NCBI RefSeq assembly: GCF_001905465.1
Contig: NZ_LISX01000011.1
Location: 1 to 64,000, forward strand
DNA: 64,000 nt
Source of the DNA: Kitasatospora sp. CB01950
GTDB lineage: Bacteria > Actinomycetota > Actinomycetes > Streptomycetales > Streptomycetaceae
Direction: 5' to 3'
How positions within the stretch are numbered: the first letter of the stretch is position 1; each line of letters opens with the position of its first letter. The notes below the pieces were generated by a model that was given only the letters and a program-made list of their open reading frames with translations, searched no databases and was not told where the DNA came from. This document shows, piece by piece, positions 15,983-24,533 of the stretch. Both the position numbers and the translations under genes were made by a program.

Positions 15983-16546
15983 TCAGGCCGGGTAGAGCGC
16001 CGACAGGCGGGGCAGGCGGTGGGCCAGCTCCGCGCTGTCGTCGAAGTCGAAGTCCCAGTCCGGGTCCAGGCTCGGCCAGGGCGGGGTCGGGCCGGAGGAC
16101 TGGGGGAGCTCGGTGGAGGTGGCCGTGCGGTGGGCGGTCCAGGCGATGGAGAGGACGTCCCCGCACTCGATGTCGAGGCTGTCCCGTGCACATGCGCGGA
16201 CGGACGGGAGGGCGGCGAGGGTGTCGGGGTCGGCGAGGACGCGTTCGAAGGTCTCGCGGCCCTGGGTGATCAGCCAGCCGCGGAAGTAGTCGAAGCCGTC
16301 GTCGGAACAGCCGCCGTTGATCAGATAAGCGGCGGCCCAGAGTGGGGCCAGGTAGGAGTCGGCCATCAGACGGTCGAGGGCCTCCTGGGCGGCGACGATC
16401 TCGGCGGCGGGGCGCAGCGCGAGCAGCGCCACCGCCCGCTCGGCGACGGCGATGCCGTCGTCGATGCCGTCGTCGTTGCCGTCATCGGGGGCAGGGGCCT
16501 GCGCGCGGGCCTGGTCGATCAGCTGCCAGAACTGCTGGTTGTCCAT
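15983..16546 (-). CDS. DUF4240-domain protein
   Basis: Cytoplasmic protein of 187 residues with the DUF4240 layout. It opens MDNQQFWQLIDQARAQ, then has a helix ending QEALDRLMADSYLAPLWAAAYLINGGCSDDGFDYFRGWLITQG, followed by FERVLADPDTLAALP. The 'F.W.lId' opening and 'GgCSDDgFdyFRgWLI.qG' core are the family hallmark. An acidic repeat near residue 22 (DGNDDGIDDGIAV) is encoded by a short tandem DNA repeat. The family is common in actinomycetes and often linked in silico to WGR or polymorphic-toxin immunity contexts, but no function is established. It is divergent from the NlpC/P60 gene. Confidence 0.85.
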   Translation of the reverse strand: MDNQQFWQLIDQARAQAPAPDDGNDDGIDDGIAVAERAVALLALRPAAEIVAAQEALDRLMADSYLAPLWAAAYLINGGCSDDGFDYFRGWLITQGRETFERVLADPDTLAALPSVRACARDSLDIECGDVLSIAWTAHRTATSTELPQSSGPTPPWPSLDPDWDFDFDDSAELAHRLPRLSALYPA

Positions 16547-16746
16547 GACGGCCGAGCATGGCACGGGCCGCCGACAGGCTGGGCCGGGCGGGTGAGGACG
16601 GTGCCGTCCGAGCGCCGGTTGCGGGGGAGTCGGCGGGGCGGGTGCCAGAGTGGCGGGGGTTTTGATCGTCCAACGGGTGCGCGGCGTCCGGTGGATGACG
16701 CATTCGAGGCATTTCATCGCACTTCGAGCGAGGACGGTGCACTCCC

Positions 16747-17847
16747 ATGTCCCGTGGCACCCCCCGGTCCTGGCGGTCAGCGGTGCTTCCGCTCGCCGTG
16801 GCGCTGCTGGTCGCCGCCGCCGCACCCGGCGTCGCCGAACCGGCGCCCCCACCCGACAGCGCGACCGCCGGAACGGCGCTCGACCAACTCGCCCACGACC
16901 TCGCCGACGCCCGGCACAGCGCCGAGTCGGCCGAGCAGCGCTCCACCGCCGCCGACGCCCAACTCGGCAGCAAGCAAAGGGAATCGGCGGACGCGGCGAA
17001 CCGGGCCGAACAGGAGCGGGCCAAGGTCGTCGAGGCCGAGGCGCAGGCCGCCGAACTGGTCGCCGAGCAGTACCGCAACGGCCCGCTCGGCGCACTCGGC
17101 TCGCTCGCGCGGCTCTTCCTCTCCGACCGCCCCGAGGACGTCCTCGGCCACCGCCAACGGGAGTTCGAACGGGCCCACACCGCCGCCGAGGTGCTGAACG
17201 ACCTGCGCCAGGCCCGCGAACGGTTCGTCCTCGCCGCCGAACAGGCCCGGCAGGCCGAGGAGTCGGCGGCCGCCGCGGCGAAGGACGCCCAACAGGCCAT
17301 GACCGAGGTCCGCACCGCCGCCGACCGCACCGCCCGCCTGCTCGACACCACCCCCGCCGACCAACTCGAACTGCTGGAACGGCAGGACGGCGCCCGCGCC
17401 GACCAGGACCGCCAACAGGCCCTCGCCGCAGGGGTGTTCGGACCCGGCGGCAGCGCCTCCCAGGGCGGCCGGCGGGCCGTCGCCTTCGCCCTCGCCCAAC
17501 TCGGCAAACCGTACCTGTGGGGCGGCGCCGGCCCCGACGCGTTCGACTGCTCCGGCCTCACCTCGCAGGCCTGGCAGGCCGGCGGCATCGGCATCCCGCG
17601 CACCAGCGAGGAGCAGTGGGCCGCCCTGCCGCGCATCCCGCTGCGCGAACTGCGCCCCGGCGACCTGATCGTCTACCACGACGACGCCGGCCACATCGCC
17701 CTCTACCTCGGCGGCGGCACCGTCGTCCACGCCCCGCACACCGGGACGGTGGTCAAACTCGCGCCCGTCACCATACTCCCCGTCCTCGGCGCGCTGCGCC
17801 CCGACCCACAGGCCCCGTCCGACCCGCAGGCCCTGTTCGGCCCCTGA
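16747..17847 (+). CDS. Secreted NlpC/P60 peptidoglycan endopeptidase with coiled coil
   Basis: Exported cell-wall hydrolase of 366 residues. A signal peptide (SAVLPLAVALLVAAAAPGVA) is followed by a long Ala/Glu/Gln-rich coiled coil (about residues 42-225), then an NlpC/P60 domain from about residue 240. The catalytic Cys is in FDCSGLTSQAW (C268) and the His in AGHIALYLG (H316), with HAPHTG further on, so the catalytic set is complete. These enzymes cut the D-Glu-to-diamino-acid bond in peptide stems; the coiled coil probably anchors or gates the domain, as in RipA/SagA types. The ATG has only a weak GAGGA upstream. I see no c-di-AMP riboswitch in the leader. The stop codon lies in a short tandem repeat. 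Confidence 0.92.
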   Translation: MSRGTPRSWRSAVLPLAVALLVAAAAPGVAEPAPPPDSATAGTALDQLAHDLADARHSAESAEQRSTAADAQLGSKQRESADAANRAEQERAKVVEAEAQAAELVAEQYRNGPLGALGSLARLFLSDRPEDVLGHRQREFERAHTAAEVLNDLRQARERFVLAAEQARQAEESAAAAAKDAQQAMTEVRTAADRTARLLDTTPADQLELLERQDGARADQDRQQALAAGVFGPGGSASQGGRRAVAFALAQLGKPYLWGGAGPDAFDCSGLTSQAWQAGGIGIPRTSEEQWAALPRIPLRELRPGDLIVYHDDAGHIALYLGGGTVVHAPHTGTVVKLAPVTILPVLGALRPDPQAPSDPQALFGP

Positions 17848-17905
17848 TCCGGCGCCCGGCCCCTGACCCGCCCGGGCCCTGACCCGCCCGGGCCGCGATC
17901 CGGCC
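17838..17905 (+). repeat. Imperfect 16-19-bp repeats at the NlpC gene 3' end
   Basis: About four copies of a unit like CGGCCCCTGACCCGCC. The first copy carries the stop codon TGA of the peptidase gene and the next two copies keep TGA. The repeats end about 10 bp before the stop of the convergent lipoprotein gene. Confidence 0.65.
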
Positions 17906-17915
17906 GCGCGGCGGC

Positions 17916-18557
17916 TCAGCGGGTGGGGGCGATCGGCCGGACCTGGGTGCCGGGTTGCTGTGCGGCGCGGCGGTCCTGGGGGTTGGCGCCCTCCCAGTGG
18001 ACGGTGAGGCGGCCGGTGTCGCCCGGCGGCGTCAGCACCATCGAGGTGACCTTGAACTCGTTCTGGCCGCGCTGCCCGCGCCCCCGGTACGGCAGGTAGT
18101 CGATCAGGACGTACGCCGTCCCGCCGGGCGGCAGGGTCACCGGCCGGGTCTGCGCCGCGCGGGCCCGGGGCAGGCTCCAGGTGGTGCCGTCGCTCACCAG
18201 GTCGACGCCCGGGAAGCCCTGCAGGGTGCAGGTGGACTCGCCGCGGTTGGCCAGCTCGATCCGCTCCACCACCGGCCCGTCCGAGGCCGTCGCCGCCGCA
18301 CCCGCCGAGACCGTCGCCCGCAGGTCCGCCGCCGTGCACCGGCGCGTCCCGGCGGGGGCGGAAGCGGCGGGCGCGGAGGCGGCCGGCGCGGACGGGGTGC
18401 TCTCCAGGACGGGCGAGAACGGGAGCTCCGCCGCGACCGGGGCCACCGGTCCGGCGGCGGCGACCGGCCTGGCCGGCCGCTGCTCGGCGCACGCGGTGAG
18501 GGACACGCCCAGGGCCGCCACCACGGCGGTCGCGGCGGAGAGCTGACGGATGCGCAT
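17916..18557 (-). CDS. DUF4232 lipoprotein
   Basis: Exported lipoprotein of about 213 residues. The N-terminus MRIRQLSAATAVVAALG ends in a lipobox-like VSLTAC, so the Cys is probably lipidated. A Pro/Ala linker (SAPAASAPAASAPAG) leads to a DUF4232 domain beginning RRCTAADLRATVS, with ELANRGESTCTLQGFPGVDL and a late GTAYVLIDYLPY. The two domain cysteines (RRC and STC) are conserved in the family and probably pair. DUF4232 proteins are abundant on actinomycete surfaces but have no assigned role. I use the inner ATG at 18557. It is convergent with the NlpC gene, so the two envelope genes are not in one operon. Confidence 0.88.
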   Translation of the reverse strand: MRIRQLSAATAVVAALGVSLTACAEQRPARPVAAAGPVAPVAAELPFSPVLESTPSAPAASAPAASAPAGTRRCTAADLRATVSAGAAATASDGPVVERIELANRGESTCTLQGFPGVDLVSDGTTWSLPRARAAQTRPVTLPPGGTAYVLIDYLPYRGRGQRGQNEFKVTSMVLTPPGDTGRLTVHWEGANPQDRRAAQQPGTQVRPIAPTR

Positions 18558-18717
18558 GATCGGTTCCACCCATGATCTCGGCGGCCCCGCGACGGGGACC
18601 GCGCCGAAACTGACGGCCGATCACCCGTCGAACCCACCCCCGGGACCGGCACGTCCGCCATGGTGGACCCCGCCGATCAACAACGGATCAACGCGGACGA
18701 GACGCGCGGGAGGCCGG

Positions 18718-20073
18718 TCAGCGCGGGGCCAGGCCCAGGTGGTCGCGGAGGGTGGTGCCCCGGTACTCGGTGCGGAAGACGCCGCGTTCCTGGAGCAGCG
18801 GGACGACCTTGTCGGCGAACTCGTCCAGGCCGGTCGGGGTGAGGTGCGGGGCCAGGATGAAGCCGTCGCTCGCGTCCTGCTGGACGAAACGGTTCATCTC
18901 CTCGGCGACCCGGGCCGGGGTGCCGATGAACGACTGGCGGCCCGTCACCTCGACGATCAGCTCGCGGACGGACAGCCGCTTCGCCTCGGCGATCTGCCGC
19001 CACTCGCGGGCGACGGCCAGCGGGTCGCGGTTCATCCGCACCGAGGCGCGGCCCTGCGCGACGGTGTGCTCGCCGAGCAGCGGGTCCTGCGCGGGGAGCG
19101 GCCCGTCCGGGTCGAGGTCGGACAGGTCGCGGTTCCACACCTGCTCCAGCAGCCGGATCGCGGTCTGCCCGCCGACCTGCTGACGGCGGATCAGCGCCGC
19201 CCGCTCGTGCGCCTCGGCGTCGGTGTCGCCGAGCGCGAACGTCACCGCCGGGAGGATCTTCAGCTCGTCCCACTGCCGCTCGTACCGGGCCAGCCGGCCC
19301 TTCACGTCCGCGTAGAACGCCTGACCGGCGGTCAGCGTGCCGTGCCGGGAGAAGATCGCGTCGGCGGAGGCGGCGGCGAACTCGCGGCCCTGGTCGGAGT
19401 CGCCCGCCTGGAAGATCACCGGACGGCCCTGCGGGCTGCGCGGCACGTCGAACCGTCCCGCGATGTCGAACTCGTCGGAACGGTGGGCGAACCGGCCCGC
19501 GTCCGGGTCGCCCAGGAAGGCGCCCGAGGCGCGGTCGGCGCGCAGCTCGTCGCCGCGCCAGGAGTCGAACAGTTGCCAGGACGCCTCCAGGAACTGCCGG
19601 GCCCGGGCGTACCGGTCCTCCTCCCGCAGGAAGCCGCCGCGCCGGAAGTTCTCCCCGGTGAAGGCGTCCCAGGAGGTGACCACGTTCCACGCCGAACGGC
19701 CCGCCGACAGATGGTCCAGCGAGGCGAACTGCCGGGCCACCTCGTACGGTTCGTTGAACGTCGAGTTGATGGTGCCGGCCAGGCCGAGGCGATCGGTGAC
19801 GGCCGCCAGCGCCGCCAGCACGGTGAACGTGTCGGGCCGGCCGACCACGTCCAACTCGTAGATCCGGCCGTTCTGTTCGCGCAGCCGCAGGCCCTCGGCG
19901 AGGAACAGGAAGTCGAACTTGGCGCGCTCGGCGGTCCGCGCGAAGTGCGCGAAGGACGCGAACTCGATCTGGCTGCCGGCCGCCGGGTCGCTCCACACCG
20001 TGGTGTTGTTCACGCCCGGGAAGTGCGCGGCCAGGTGGATCTGCTTGACGGGCTTGCGGGCCTCATCGGTCAT
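18718..20073 (-). CDS. FMN-dependent monooxygenase, NtaA/SnaA/DszA type
   Basis: Flavin monooxygenase of 451 residues in the bacterial-luciferase-like (LLM) superfamily. The opening MTDEARKPVKQIHLAAHFPG and the signature WNVVTSWDAFTGENF, with FLFLAEGLRLRE near residue 55, match the NtaA/SnaA/SoxA/DszA group. Its members use reduced FMN from a separate reductase to open C-N or C-S bonds, for example in sulfonates, sulfones or chelators. Start ATG with GAAGGA upstream. The next LLM gene ends 23 bp upstream on the same strand, so the two are surely co-transcribed, together with a leader peptide of the sulfur-regulation type. Sulfur scavenging is the best guess. No reductase or ABC transporter is in view. 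Confidence 0.9.
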   Translation of the reverse strand: MTDEARKPVKQIHLAAHFPGVNNTTVWSDPAAGSQIEFASFAHFARTAERAKFDFLFLAEGLRLREQNGRIYELDVVGRPDTFTVLAALAAVTDRLGLAGTINSTFNEPYEVARQFASLDHLSAGRSAWNVVTSWDAFTGENFRRGGFLREEDRYARARQFLEASWQLFDSWRGDELRADRASGAFLGDPDAGRFAHRSDEFDIAGRFDVPRSPQGRPVIFQAGDSDQGREFAAASADAIFSRHGTLTAGQAFYADVKGRLARYERQWDELKILPAVTFALGDTDAEAHERAALIRRQQVGGQTAIRLLEQVWNRDLSDLDPDGPLPAQDPLLGEHTVAQGRASVRMNRDPLAVAREWRQIAEAKRLSVRELIVEVTGRQSFIGTPARVAEEMNRFVQQDASDGFILAPHLTPTGLDEFADKVVPLLQERGVFRTEYRGTTLRDHLGLAPR

Positions 20074-20096
20074 GGTCGGTGGGATCCTTCCGGGCG

Positions 20097-21290
20097 TCAG
20101 ACGGTGGCGGCGGGCGCGTAGCGGTTGGCGGGGCGCGGCAGGCCGAGCAGGCCGCGCAGGGTGGACGCCCCGTAGGCGGTGCGGAAGCGGCCGCGGCGCT
20201 GGAGCTCCGGCACCAGGTCGCGGGTGATCCGCTCCAGGTCGTACGGCAGCGCGCCCGGGCGCAGCCGGAAGCCCGTCACGCCGGTGGCGGCCAACTCCTC
20301 GATCAGGTCGGCGAGTTCGGCGGCCGTGCCGGTGAAGATCCGGGCGTCGCCGCGGTACTCGGCGCCGGCCCGCCCGTTCAGCCGGGCCAGCCGGTCGGCG
20401 GCCGCGCCGGGGCGCTCGTCCAGGAACACCGCCAGGTCGGCGAAGACGTGCACGGTCTCGGCGTCGCGTCCGGCGGTGTGCTGCGCGGCGCGTATCGCGG
20501 CCAGCGCGGCACGGGCGGCGTCCGGGTCGGGCGGGGTGATGAACGCCAAGTCGGCCGATCCGCCAGCGAGTTGGAACGTCTCCGGGCCGTGCGCCAGGGA
20601 CGCGACCAGCGGCTGCCCCTGCGGCGGGCGCGGGGTGATCGACGGGCCGCGCACCCGGAACCTCGGCCCGGCGAAGTCGATGTAGTGCAGTTTGTCCCGG
20701 TCGACGAACCGGCCGGTCGCGGCGTCGCGGATCTCCGCGTCGTCCTCCCAGCTGTCCCAGAGCCGGCGCAGCACCTCGACGTAGTCCGCCGCCTCCGCCA
20801 ACTCCTCGGCCAGCACGTCGGATCGGGTCAGGTCCGGGGCCCGGCGGCGGCCGAAGTGGGCGGCCTCGTCCGGGCGTCCGGAGATCTTCACCCGCAGGCC
20901 GGCCCGGCCGCTGCTGACGAAGTCCAGGGTGGCGACGGCCTTGGACAGGTGGAACGGCTCGGTGTACGGGACGACGGCGGTCGGCACCAGCCCGATGTGC
21001 CGGGTCAGCGGCGCGATCCGGGCCGCGACCAGCACCGAGTCCAGCCGGCCCCGCACCCGGTCGGTGCGGGCGTCCGGCGCGAACGGCTCGTCGGACTGGA
21101 GGCTCAGGCCGTCCTCGAAGGTCAGCAGGTCCAGCAGACCCCGCTCGGCCTCCGCCGCCAGGTCCGCCCAGTACCGGGCGGTGAACAGCTCCTCGGGCCG
21201 GGCCTCGGGCTCCCGCCACGCGGCGGGATGCCAGCCGGCGCCGTCCAGCGCGACGGCCAAATGCAGGGAGGTGGACGTGGATTCGGGCAT
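20097..21290 (-). CDS. LLM-class flavin-dependent oxidoreductase
   Basis: Second luciferase-like flavin monooxygenase, 397 residues. Family features are GLLDLLTFEDGLSLQ, the barrel segment HIGLVPTAVVPYTEPFHLSKAVATLDFVSSGRAGL and the C-terminal helix pair ending FRTAYGASTLRGLLGL. That ending is very like FRTEYRGTTLRDHLGL of the downstream partner, so the two are paralogues. Start ATG at 21290 with AGGAA upstream. It is first in a two-gene operon, 91 nt downstream of the leader peptide stop. Probably desulfonates or oxidises an organosulfur compound; the exact substrate cannot be read from sequence. Confidence 0.88.
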   Translation of the reverse strand: MPESTSTSLHLAVALDGAGWHPAAWREPEARPEELFTARYWADLAAEAERGLLDLLTFEDGLSLQSDEPFAPDARTDRVRGRLDSVLVAARIAPLTRHIGLVPTAVVPYTEPFHLSKAVATLDFVSSGRAGLRVKISGRPDEAAHFGRRRAPDLTRSDVLAEELAEAADYVEVLRRLWDSWEDDAEIRDAATGRFVDRDKLHYIDFAGPRFRVRGPSITPRPPQGQPLVASLAHGPETFQLAGGSADLAFITPPDPDAARAALAAIRAAQHTAGRDAETVHVFADLAVFLDERPGAAADRLARLNGRAGAEYRGDARIFTGTAAELADLIEELAATGVTGFRLRPGALPYDLERITRDLVPELQRRGRFRTAYGASTLRGLLGLPRPANRYAPAATV

Positions 21291-21381
21291 GGCGAACCGT
21301 TCCTGTTCACGGGTCACGGAAAGGGAAGGGAAGTGAAGGGCGAGGGAAAGGCGGAAGGGCCGACGGCCGGGGGACGGCAGC

Positions 21382-21504
21382 TCAGACGGCGGGCGCGGGC
21401 GCCGGACAGAGCGCGGTGCTCACCCGCAGCAGATCGACGTGCAGCCGGGCGGCCAGCACCCACCCCGGGCGGGCGACGGCCCTGCCTGTGTGCACGAACC
21501 GCAC
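21382..21504 (-). CDS. Leader peptide of the HVDLLR sulfur-operon type
   Basis: A ~40-residue ORF ending ARLHVDLLRVSTALCPAP. The segment HVDLLRVSTALC matches the short leader peptides that actinomycetes place ahead of sulfur-assimilation and sulfonate operons (R/L-H-V-D-L-x-R-x-x-x-A-L-C). The GTG start at 21504 has GGAGG 8 nt upstream; nearby GTG codons are alternatives. It stands 91 nt before the first of two flavin monooxygenase genes on the same strand. Inferred role: its translation, particularly at the Cys codon near the end, couples operon expression to cysteine supply. I did not identify the RNA structures that would attenuate. Confidence 0.75.
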   Translation of the reverse strand: MRFVHTGRAVARPGWVLAARLHVDLLRVSTALCPAPAPAV

Positions 21505-21625
21505 CGCCGCCACCTCCTCCGCCACCGTCTCCGTCGCACCGTAACCCCGCACCTCGGCCGCGCACAACGCTGTTCATCCAGCGGTAACGAACCGTCCGCC
21601 GAAGGCCGATCGGCAGACCCGGCAA

Positions 21626-21671
21626 GGGACTTGCGGCCCACCGGCGCCGACGGAGCGGGGACGGACGGCCC
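21626..21671 (+). promoter_or_regulatory. Two GGGAC-N4-GGCCC boxes upstream of hcp
   Basis: GGGACTTGCGGCCC (21626-21639) and GGGACGGACGGCCC (21658-21671) are the same motif exactly 32 bp apart, about three helical turns, 120-165 bp before hcp. The motif resembles the boxes bound by DosR/DevR-type regulators of hypoxia and NO in actinobacteria. That assignment is my inference. Confidence 0.45.
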
Positions 21672-21791
21672 CGGCCGGCGGGACGTCCGGGACCTACGGC
21701 GGCCGGCCGCCGGATTCGTAGCGTGGAGGCACGCCCGTGCGTGGGGTCCGTCGGCCCCGGGGCGAGGTGTACGGAGTCCAGGAGGACCGCA

Positions 21792-23468
21792 ATGTTCTGT
21801 TACCAGTGCGAGCAGACCGACCGTACCGGGACGGTTCCCGGGTGCGCGGGCGCGATCGGCAACTGCGGCAAGGACGCCGCGACGTCCGACCTGCAGGACC
21901 TGCTGATCCACGCGGCGAAGGGCGTCGCGCAGTACGCCGCCGAGGCGCGCACGCTCGGAGCTCCGGACGACGAGGCCGCCCGGTTCCTGCTGTTCGCGGT
22001 CTTCACCACCCTCACCAACGTCAACTTCAACCCGTCCCGGTTCGGCACGCTGATCCAGCAGGCCGTCGCCCACCGCGACCGCGCCCGCGCCGCCTACGAA
22101 CGGGCCGCCCGCGCCGCCGGGGAAGAGCCGCGCGCACTCGCCGGCCCCGCCGCCTGGCAGCCCGCCGACGACCCCGACGAGCTCGCCCGGCAGGCCGCCG
22201 AGGTCCGCGTCGACACCGGCCTCGCCCTGGTCGGACCGGACGTCGTCGGCCTGCGCTCCCTGCACCTGTACGCCCTCAAGGGCATCTGCGCGTACGCCCA
22301 CCACGCGCACGTCCTCGGCAAGGAGAGCGCCGAGGTGTTCGCCGGCGTCGAGAACGCCCTCGCCCACCTGGCCGGCGAGCCCACCGACGCCGCCGACCTG
22401 CTGGAACGCGCCGTCGGCCTCGGCCGGCTCAACCTGACCGTCATGGAACTCCTGGACGCCGCCAACACCGGCGCGTACGGCGCCCAGCAGCCCACCGCCG
22501 TGCGCACCACCCCCGTCGAGGGCAAGGCGATCCTGGTCAGCGGCCACGACCTGAACGACCTGGAACAGCTGCTGGAGCAGACCACCGGCCAGGGCATCAA
22601 CGTCTACACCCACGGCGAGATGCTGCCCGCGCACGCCTACCCGCTGCTCAAGGCCTACCCGCACCTGGTCGGCAACTACGGCGGCGCCTGGCAGGACCAG
22701 CAGCGCGAGTTCGCCGCGTTCCCCGGCCCGATCCTGATGACCTCCAACTGCATCGTCGAGCCCCACGTCAGCTACCGCCGCCGGATCTTCACCACCGGCC
22801 CCGTCGGCTGGCCGGGCGTGCGCCACCTCGCGCAGCGCGACTTCACGCCCGTCCTGCAGGCCGCCCGCGCGCTGCCCGGCTTCACCGCCGAGGCGGCCGC
22901 CGAACCCGAGCAGCTGCTCACCGTCGGCTTCGGCGCCGACGCCGTCCTCGCCGTCGCCGACCGCGTCACCGCCGCCGTCCGCAGCGGCGCGATCCGGCAC
23001 TTCTTCCTCGTCGGCGGCTGCGACGGGCCCACCCCCGGACGCGACTACTACACCGACTTCGCGGTCGGCGCGCCCGCCGACTCCGTCGTCCTCACCCTCG
23101 GCTGCGCCAAGTACCGCTTCAACGGGCACCGGTTCGGCGACATCGACGGCATCCCGCGGCTGCTCGACCTCGGCCAGTGCAACGACACCCACTCGGCGAT
23201 CCGGATCGCGGCGGCCCTCGCGGAGGCGTTCGAGTGCGAGGTGAACGACCTGCCGCTGACGCTGGTGCTGTCCTGGACCGAGCAGAAGGCCGTCGCCGTG
23301 CTGCTGGCCCTGCTCGCGCTCGGCCTCCGCACCATCCACCTCGGCCCCAGCCTGCCCGGCTTCCTCACCCCGAACCTGGTGGACGCCCTCGTGCAGCGCT
23401 TCGACCTGCGGGTGATCGGCGACCCGGCCGCCGACCTCGCCGCCGCGCTGGAACCGGCCGCGAAGTGA
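21792..23468 (+). CDS. hcp: Hybrid cluster protein / hydroxylamine reductase
   Basis: Hcp, 558 residues, a cytoplasmic iron-sulfur enzyme that reduces nitric oxide or hydroxylamine. The N-terminal cluster ligands are MFCYQCEQT and GCAGAIGNCGK, and later Cys-containing motifs (MTSNCIVEP, VGGCDG, TLGCAKYRFN) plus Glu/His residues fit the hybrid 4Fe-2S-2O cluster. The ATG at 21792 has GGAGG 8 nt upstream. It overlaps hcr by 4 nt (GTGA), so the two are translationally coupled. A pair of GGGAC-N4-GGCCC boxes upstream suggests control by low oxygen or NO. The end of the gene is a 15-bp duplication carrying the stop. Confidence 0.97.
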   Translation: MFCYQCEQTDRTGTVPGCAGAIGNCGKDAATSDLQDLLIHAAKGVAQYAAEARTLGAPDDEAARFLLFAVFTTLTNVNFNPSRFGTLIQQAVAHRDRARAAYERAARAAGEEPRALAGPAAWQPADDPDELARQAAEVRVDTGLALVGPDVVGLRSLHLYALKGICAYAHHAHVLGKESAEVFAGVENALAHLAGEPTDAADLLERAVGLGRLNLTVMELLDAANTGAYGAQQPTAVRTTPVEGKAILVSGHDLNDLEQLLEQTTGQGINVYTHGEMLPAHAYPLLKAYPHLVGNYGGAWQDQQREFAAFPGPILMTSNCIVEPHVSYRRRIFTTGPVGWPGVRHLAQRDFTPVLQAARALPGFTAEAAAEPEQLLTVGFGADAVLAVADRVTAAVRSGAIRHFFLVGGCDGPTPGRDYYTDFAVGAPADSVVLTLGCAKYRFNGHRFGDIDGIPRLLDLGQCNDTHSAIRIAAALAEAFECEVNDLPLTLVLSWTEQKAVAVLLALLALGLRTIHLGPSLPGFLTPNLVDALVQRFDLRVIGDPAADLAAALEPAAK

Positions 23469-23483
23469 CCGGCCGCGAAGTGA
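23454..23483 (+). repeat. 15-bp tandem duplication at the hcp/hcr junction
   Basis: CCGGCCGCGAAGTGA occurs twice in a row. The first copy carries the hcp stop (TGA) overlapping the hcr GTG start; the second copy repeats an in-frame GTG for hcr at 23480, so there are two equal candidate starts. Confidence 0.8.
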
Positions 23484-24490
23484 CCGGCCACCAGGTGGTC
23501 CTCACCACCGCCGACGGTGCCCGCCTGGAGCTGTGCTGCCCACCCGGCGCCACCGTCCTGGAGGCGGCCGCCGAGGCCGGGGCCGCGCTGCCCGCCTCCT
23601 GCAGACAGGGCACCTGCGGCTCCTGCCACGCCACCGTGACCTCCGGCGCGTACGACCTCGGCCCGCACAGCGCGCTCGCCCTCCCGGACGACGAACTCCC
23701 GGGCGGCGGCGTCCTGTTGTGCCGCACCGTGCCCTGCGGGCCGCTGACCGCCGCGCTGCCGTGCCCGCAGTCGCGGATCCTGTACGGCGGCGTGCCGCAG
23801 CGGGCCGCCGAGATCGTCTCGCTCACCCCCGTCGCCCGGGACACCCTGCACCTCGTCCTCGCCCTCACCGACAGCCCCGACTGCCAGTTCGACGCCGGCC
23901 AGTTCGTCGAACTCGAACAGCCCGGCACCGGGATCCGCCGCGCCTACTCGCTCGCCAACACCGGCAACTGGGACGGCCGGATGGAGTTCTACCTCCGCCA
24001 CCGCCCCGACGGCGCGTTCTCCGCGCCCCTCGCGGAGCGGGCCCGACCCGGCGACCCGCTCACCGTCCACGGCCCGCAGGGCGCCTTCGGCCTCCACGAG
24101 ACCGGGCTGCGCCCGCGCTGGCTGCTGGCCGGCGGCACCGGCCTGGCCCCGCTGCTCGCGATGGCCCGGCAGGCGGCGGAGTGGCAGGACCCGCAGCCGA
24201 CCCGGCTGTTCCTCGGCGCCAACACGCCCGCCGACCTGTTCGGCGCCGCCGAACTCGACGCCGTCGCCGCCGAACTCCCGGGCTTCTCCTACGAGTTGTG
24301 CGTACGCGAGCCGGACGACAGCTGGTCGGGCCCGGTCGGCACCCCCGCCGACCTGCTCGCCCGGGCGCTGGCCGACCACACCGGCCCCGCCCCCGACCTG
24401 TACGTCTGCGGGCCGCCGCCGATGGTCGACGCGGTACGCCGCGCCGCCCCGGGCTGCCGGCTGTTCCACGAACGCTTCCTGGCCACCTGA
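23465..24490 (+). CDS. hcr: Hcp reductase (ferredoxin + FAD/NAD domains)
   Basis: Electron-transfer partner of Hcp, 341 residues. The order of parts is an N-terminal plant-type [2Fe-2S] domain (CRQGTCGSCHA with a later Cys in LLCRTVPC), a FAD-binding barrel with RRAYSLANTG (the RxYS motif), and an NAD(P) domain with GGTGLAPLLAMARQ and a C-terminal YVCGPPPMVD. This is the architecture of oxygenase reductases; next to hcp it is the NADH-oxidising Hcr. E. coli Hcr has the iron-sulfur domain at the C-terminus, so the N-terminal order here is the actinobacterial variant. The start is GTG at 23465 (overlapping the hcp stop) or GTG at 23480. Confidence 0.9.
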   Translation: MTGREVTGHQVVLTTADGARLELCCPPGATVLEAAAEAGAALPASCRQGTCGSCHATVTSGAYDLGPHSALALPDDELPGGGVLLCRTVPCGPLTAALPCPQSRILYGGVPQRAAEIVSLTPVARDTLHLVLALTDSPDCQFDAGQFVELEQPGTGIRRAYSLANTGNWDGRMEFYLRHRPDGAFSAPLAERARPGDPLTVHGPQGAFGLHETGLRPRWLLAGGTGLAPLLAMARQAAEWQDPQPTRLFLGANTPADLFGAAELDAVAAELPGFSYELCVREPDDSWSGPVGTPADLLARALADHTGPAPDLYVCGPPPMVDAVRRAAPGCRLFHERFLAT

Positions 24491-24533
24491 AATTTTTTGA
24501 CAGGGAGGGACGCGCGGCGAAGGAGGAGGCGGT

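Noticed and set aside
16547..16746. A c-di-AMP (ydaO) riboswitch before the NlpC/P60 gene
   Set aside because: Such riboswitches often precede Streptomyces cell-wall hydrolase genes, but the conserved core was not found in this leader.
18718..21504. A complete ssu-type sulfonate uptake operon
   Set aside because: Only the leader peptide and two monooxygenases are present; no ABC transporter or FMN reductase gene is nearby.
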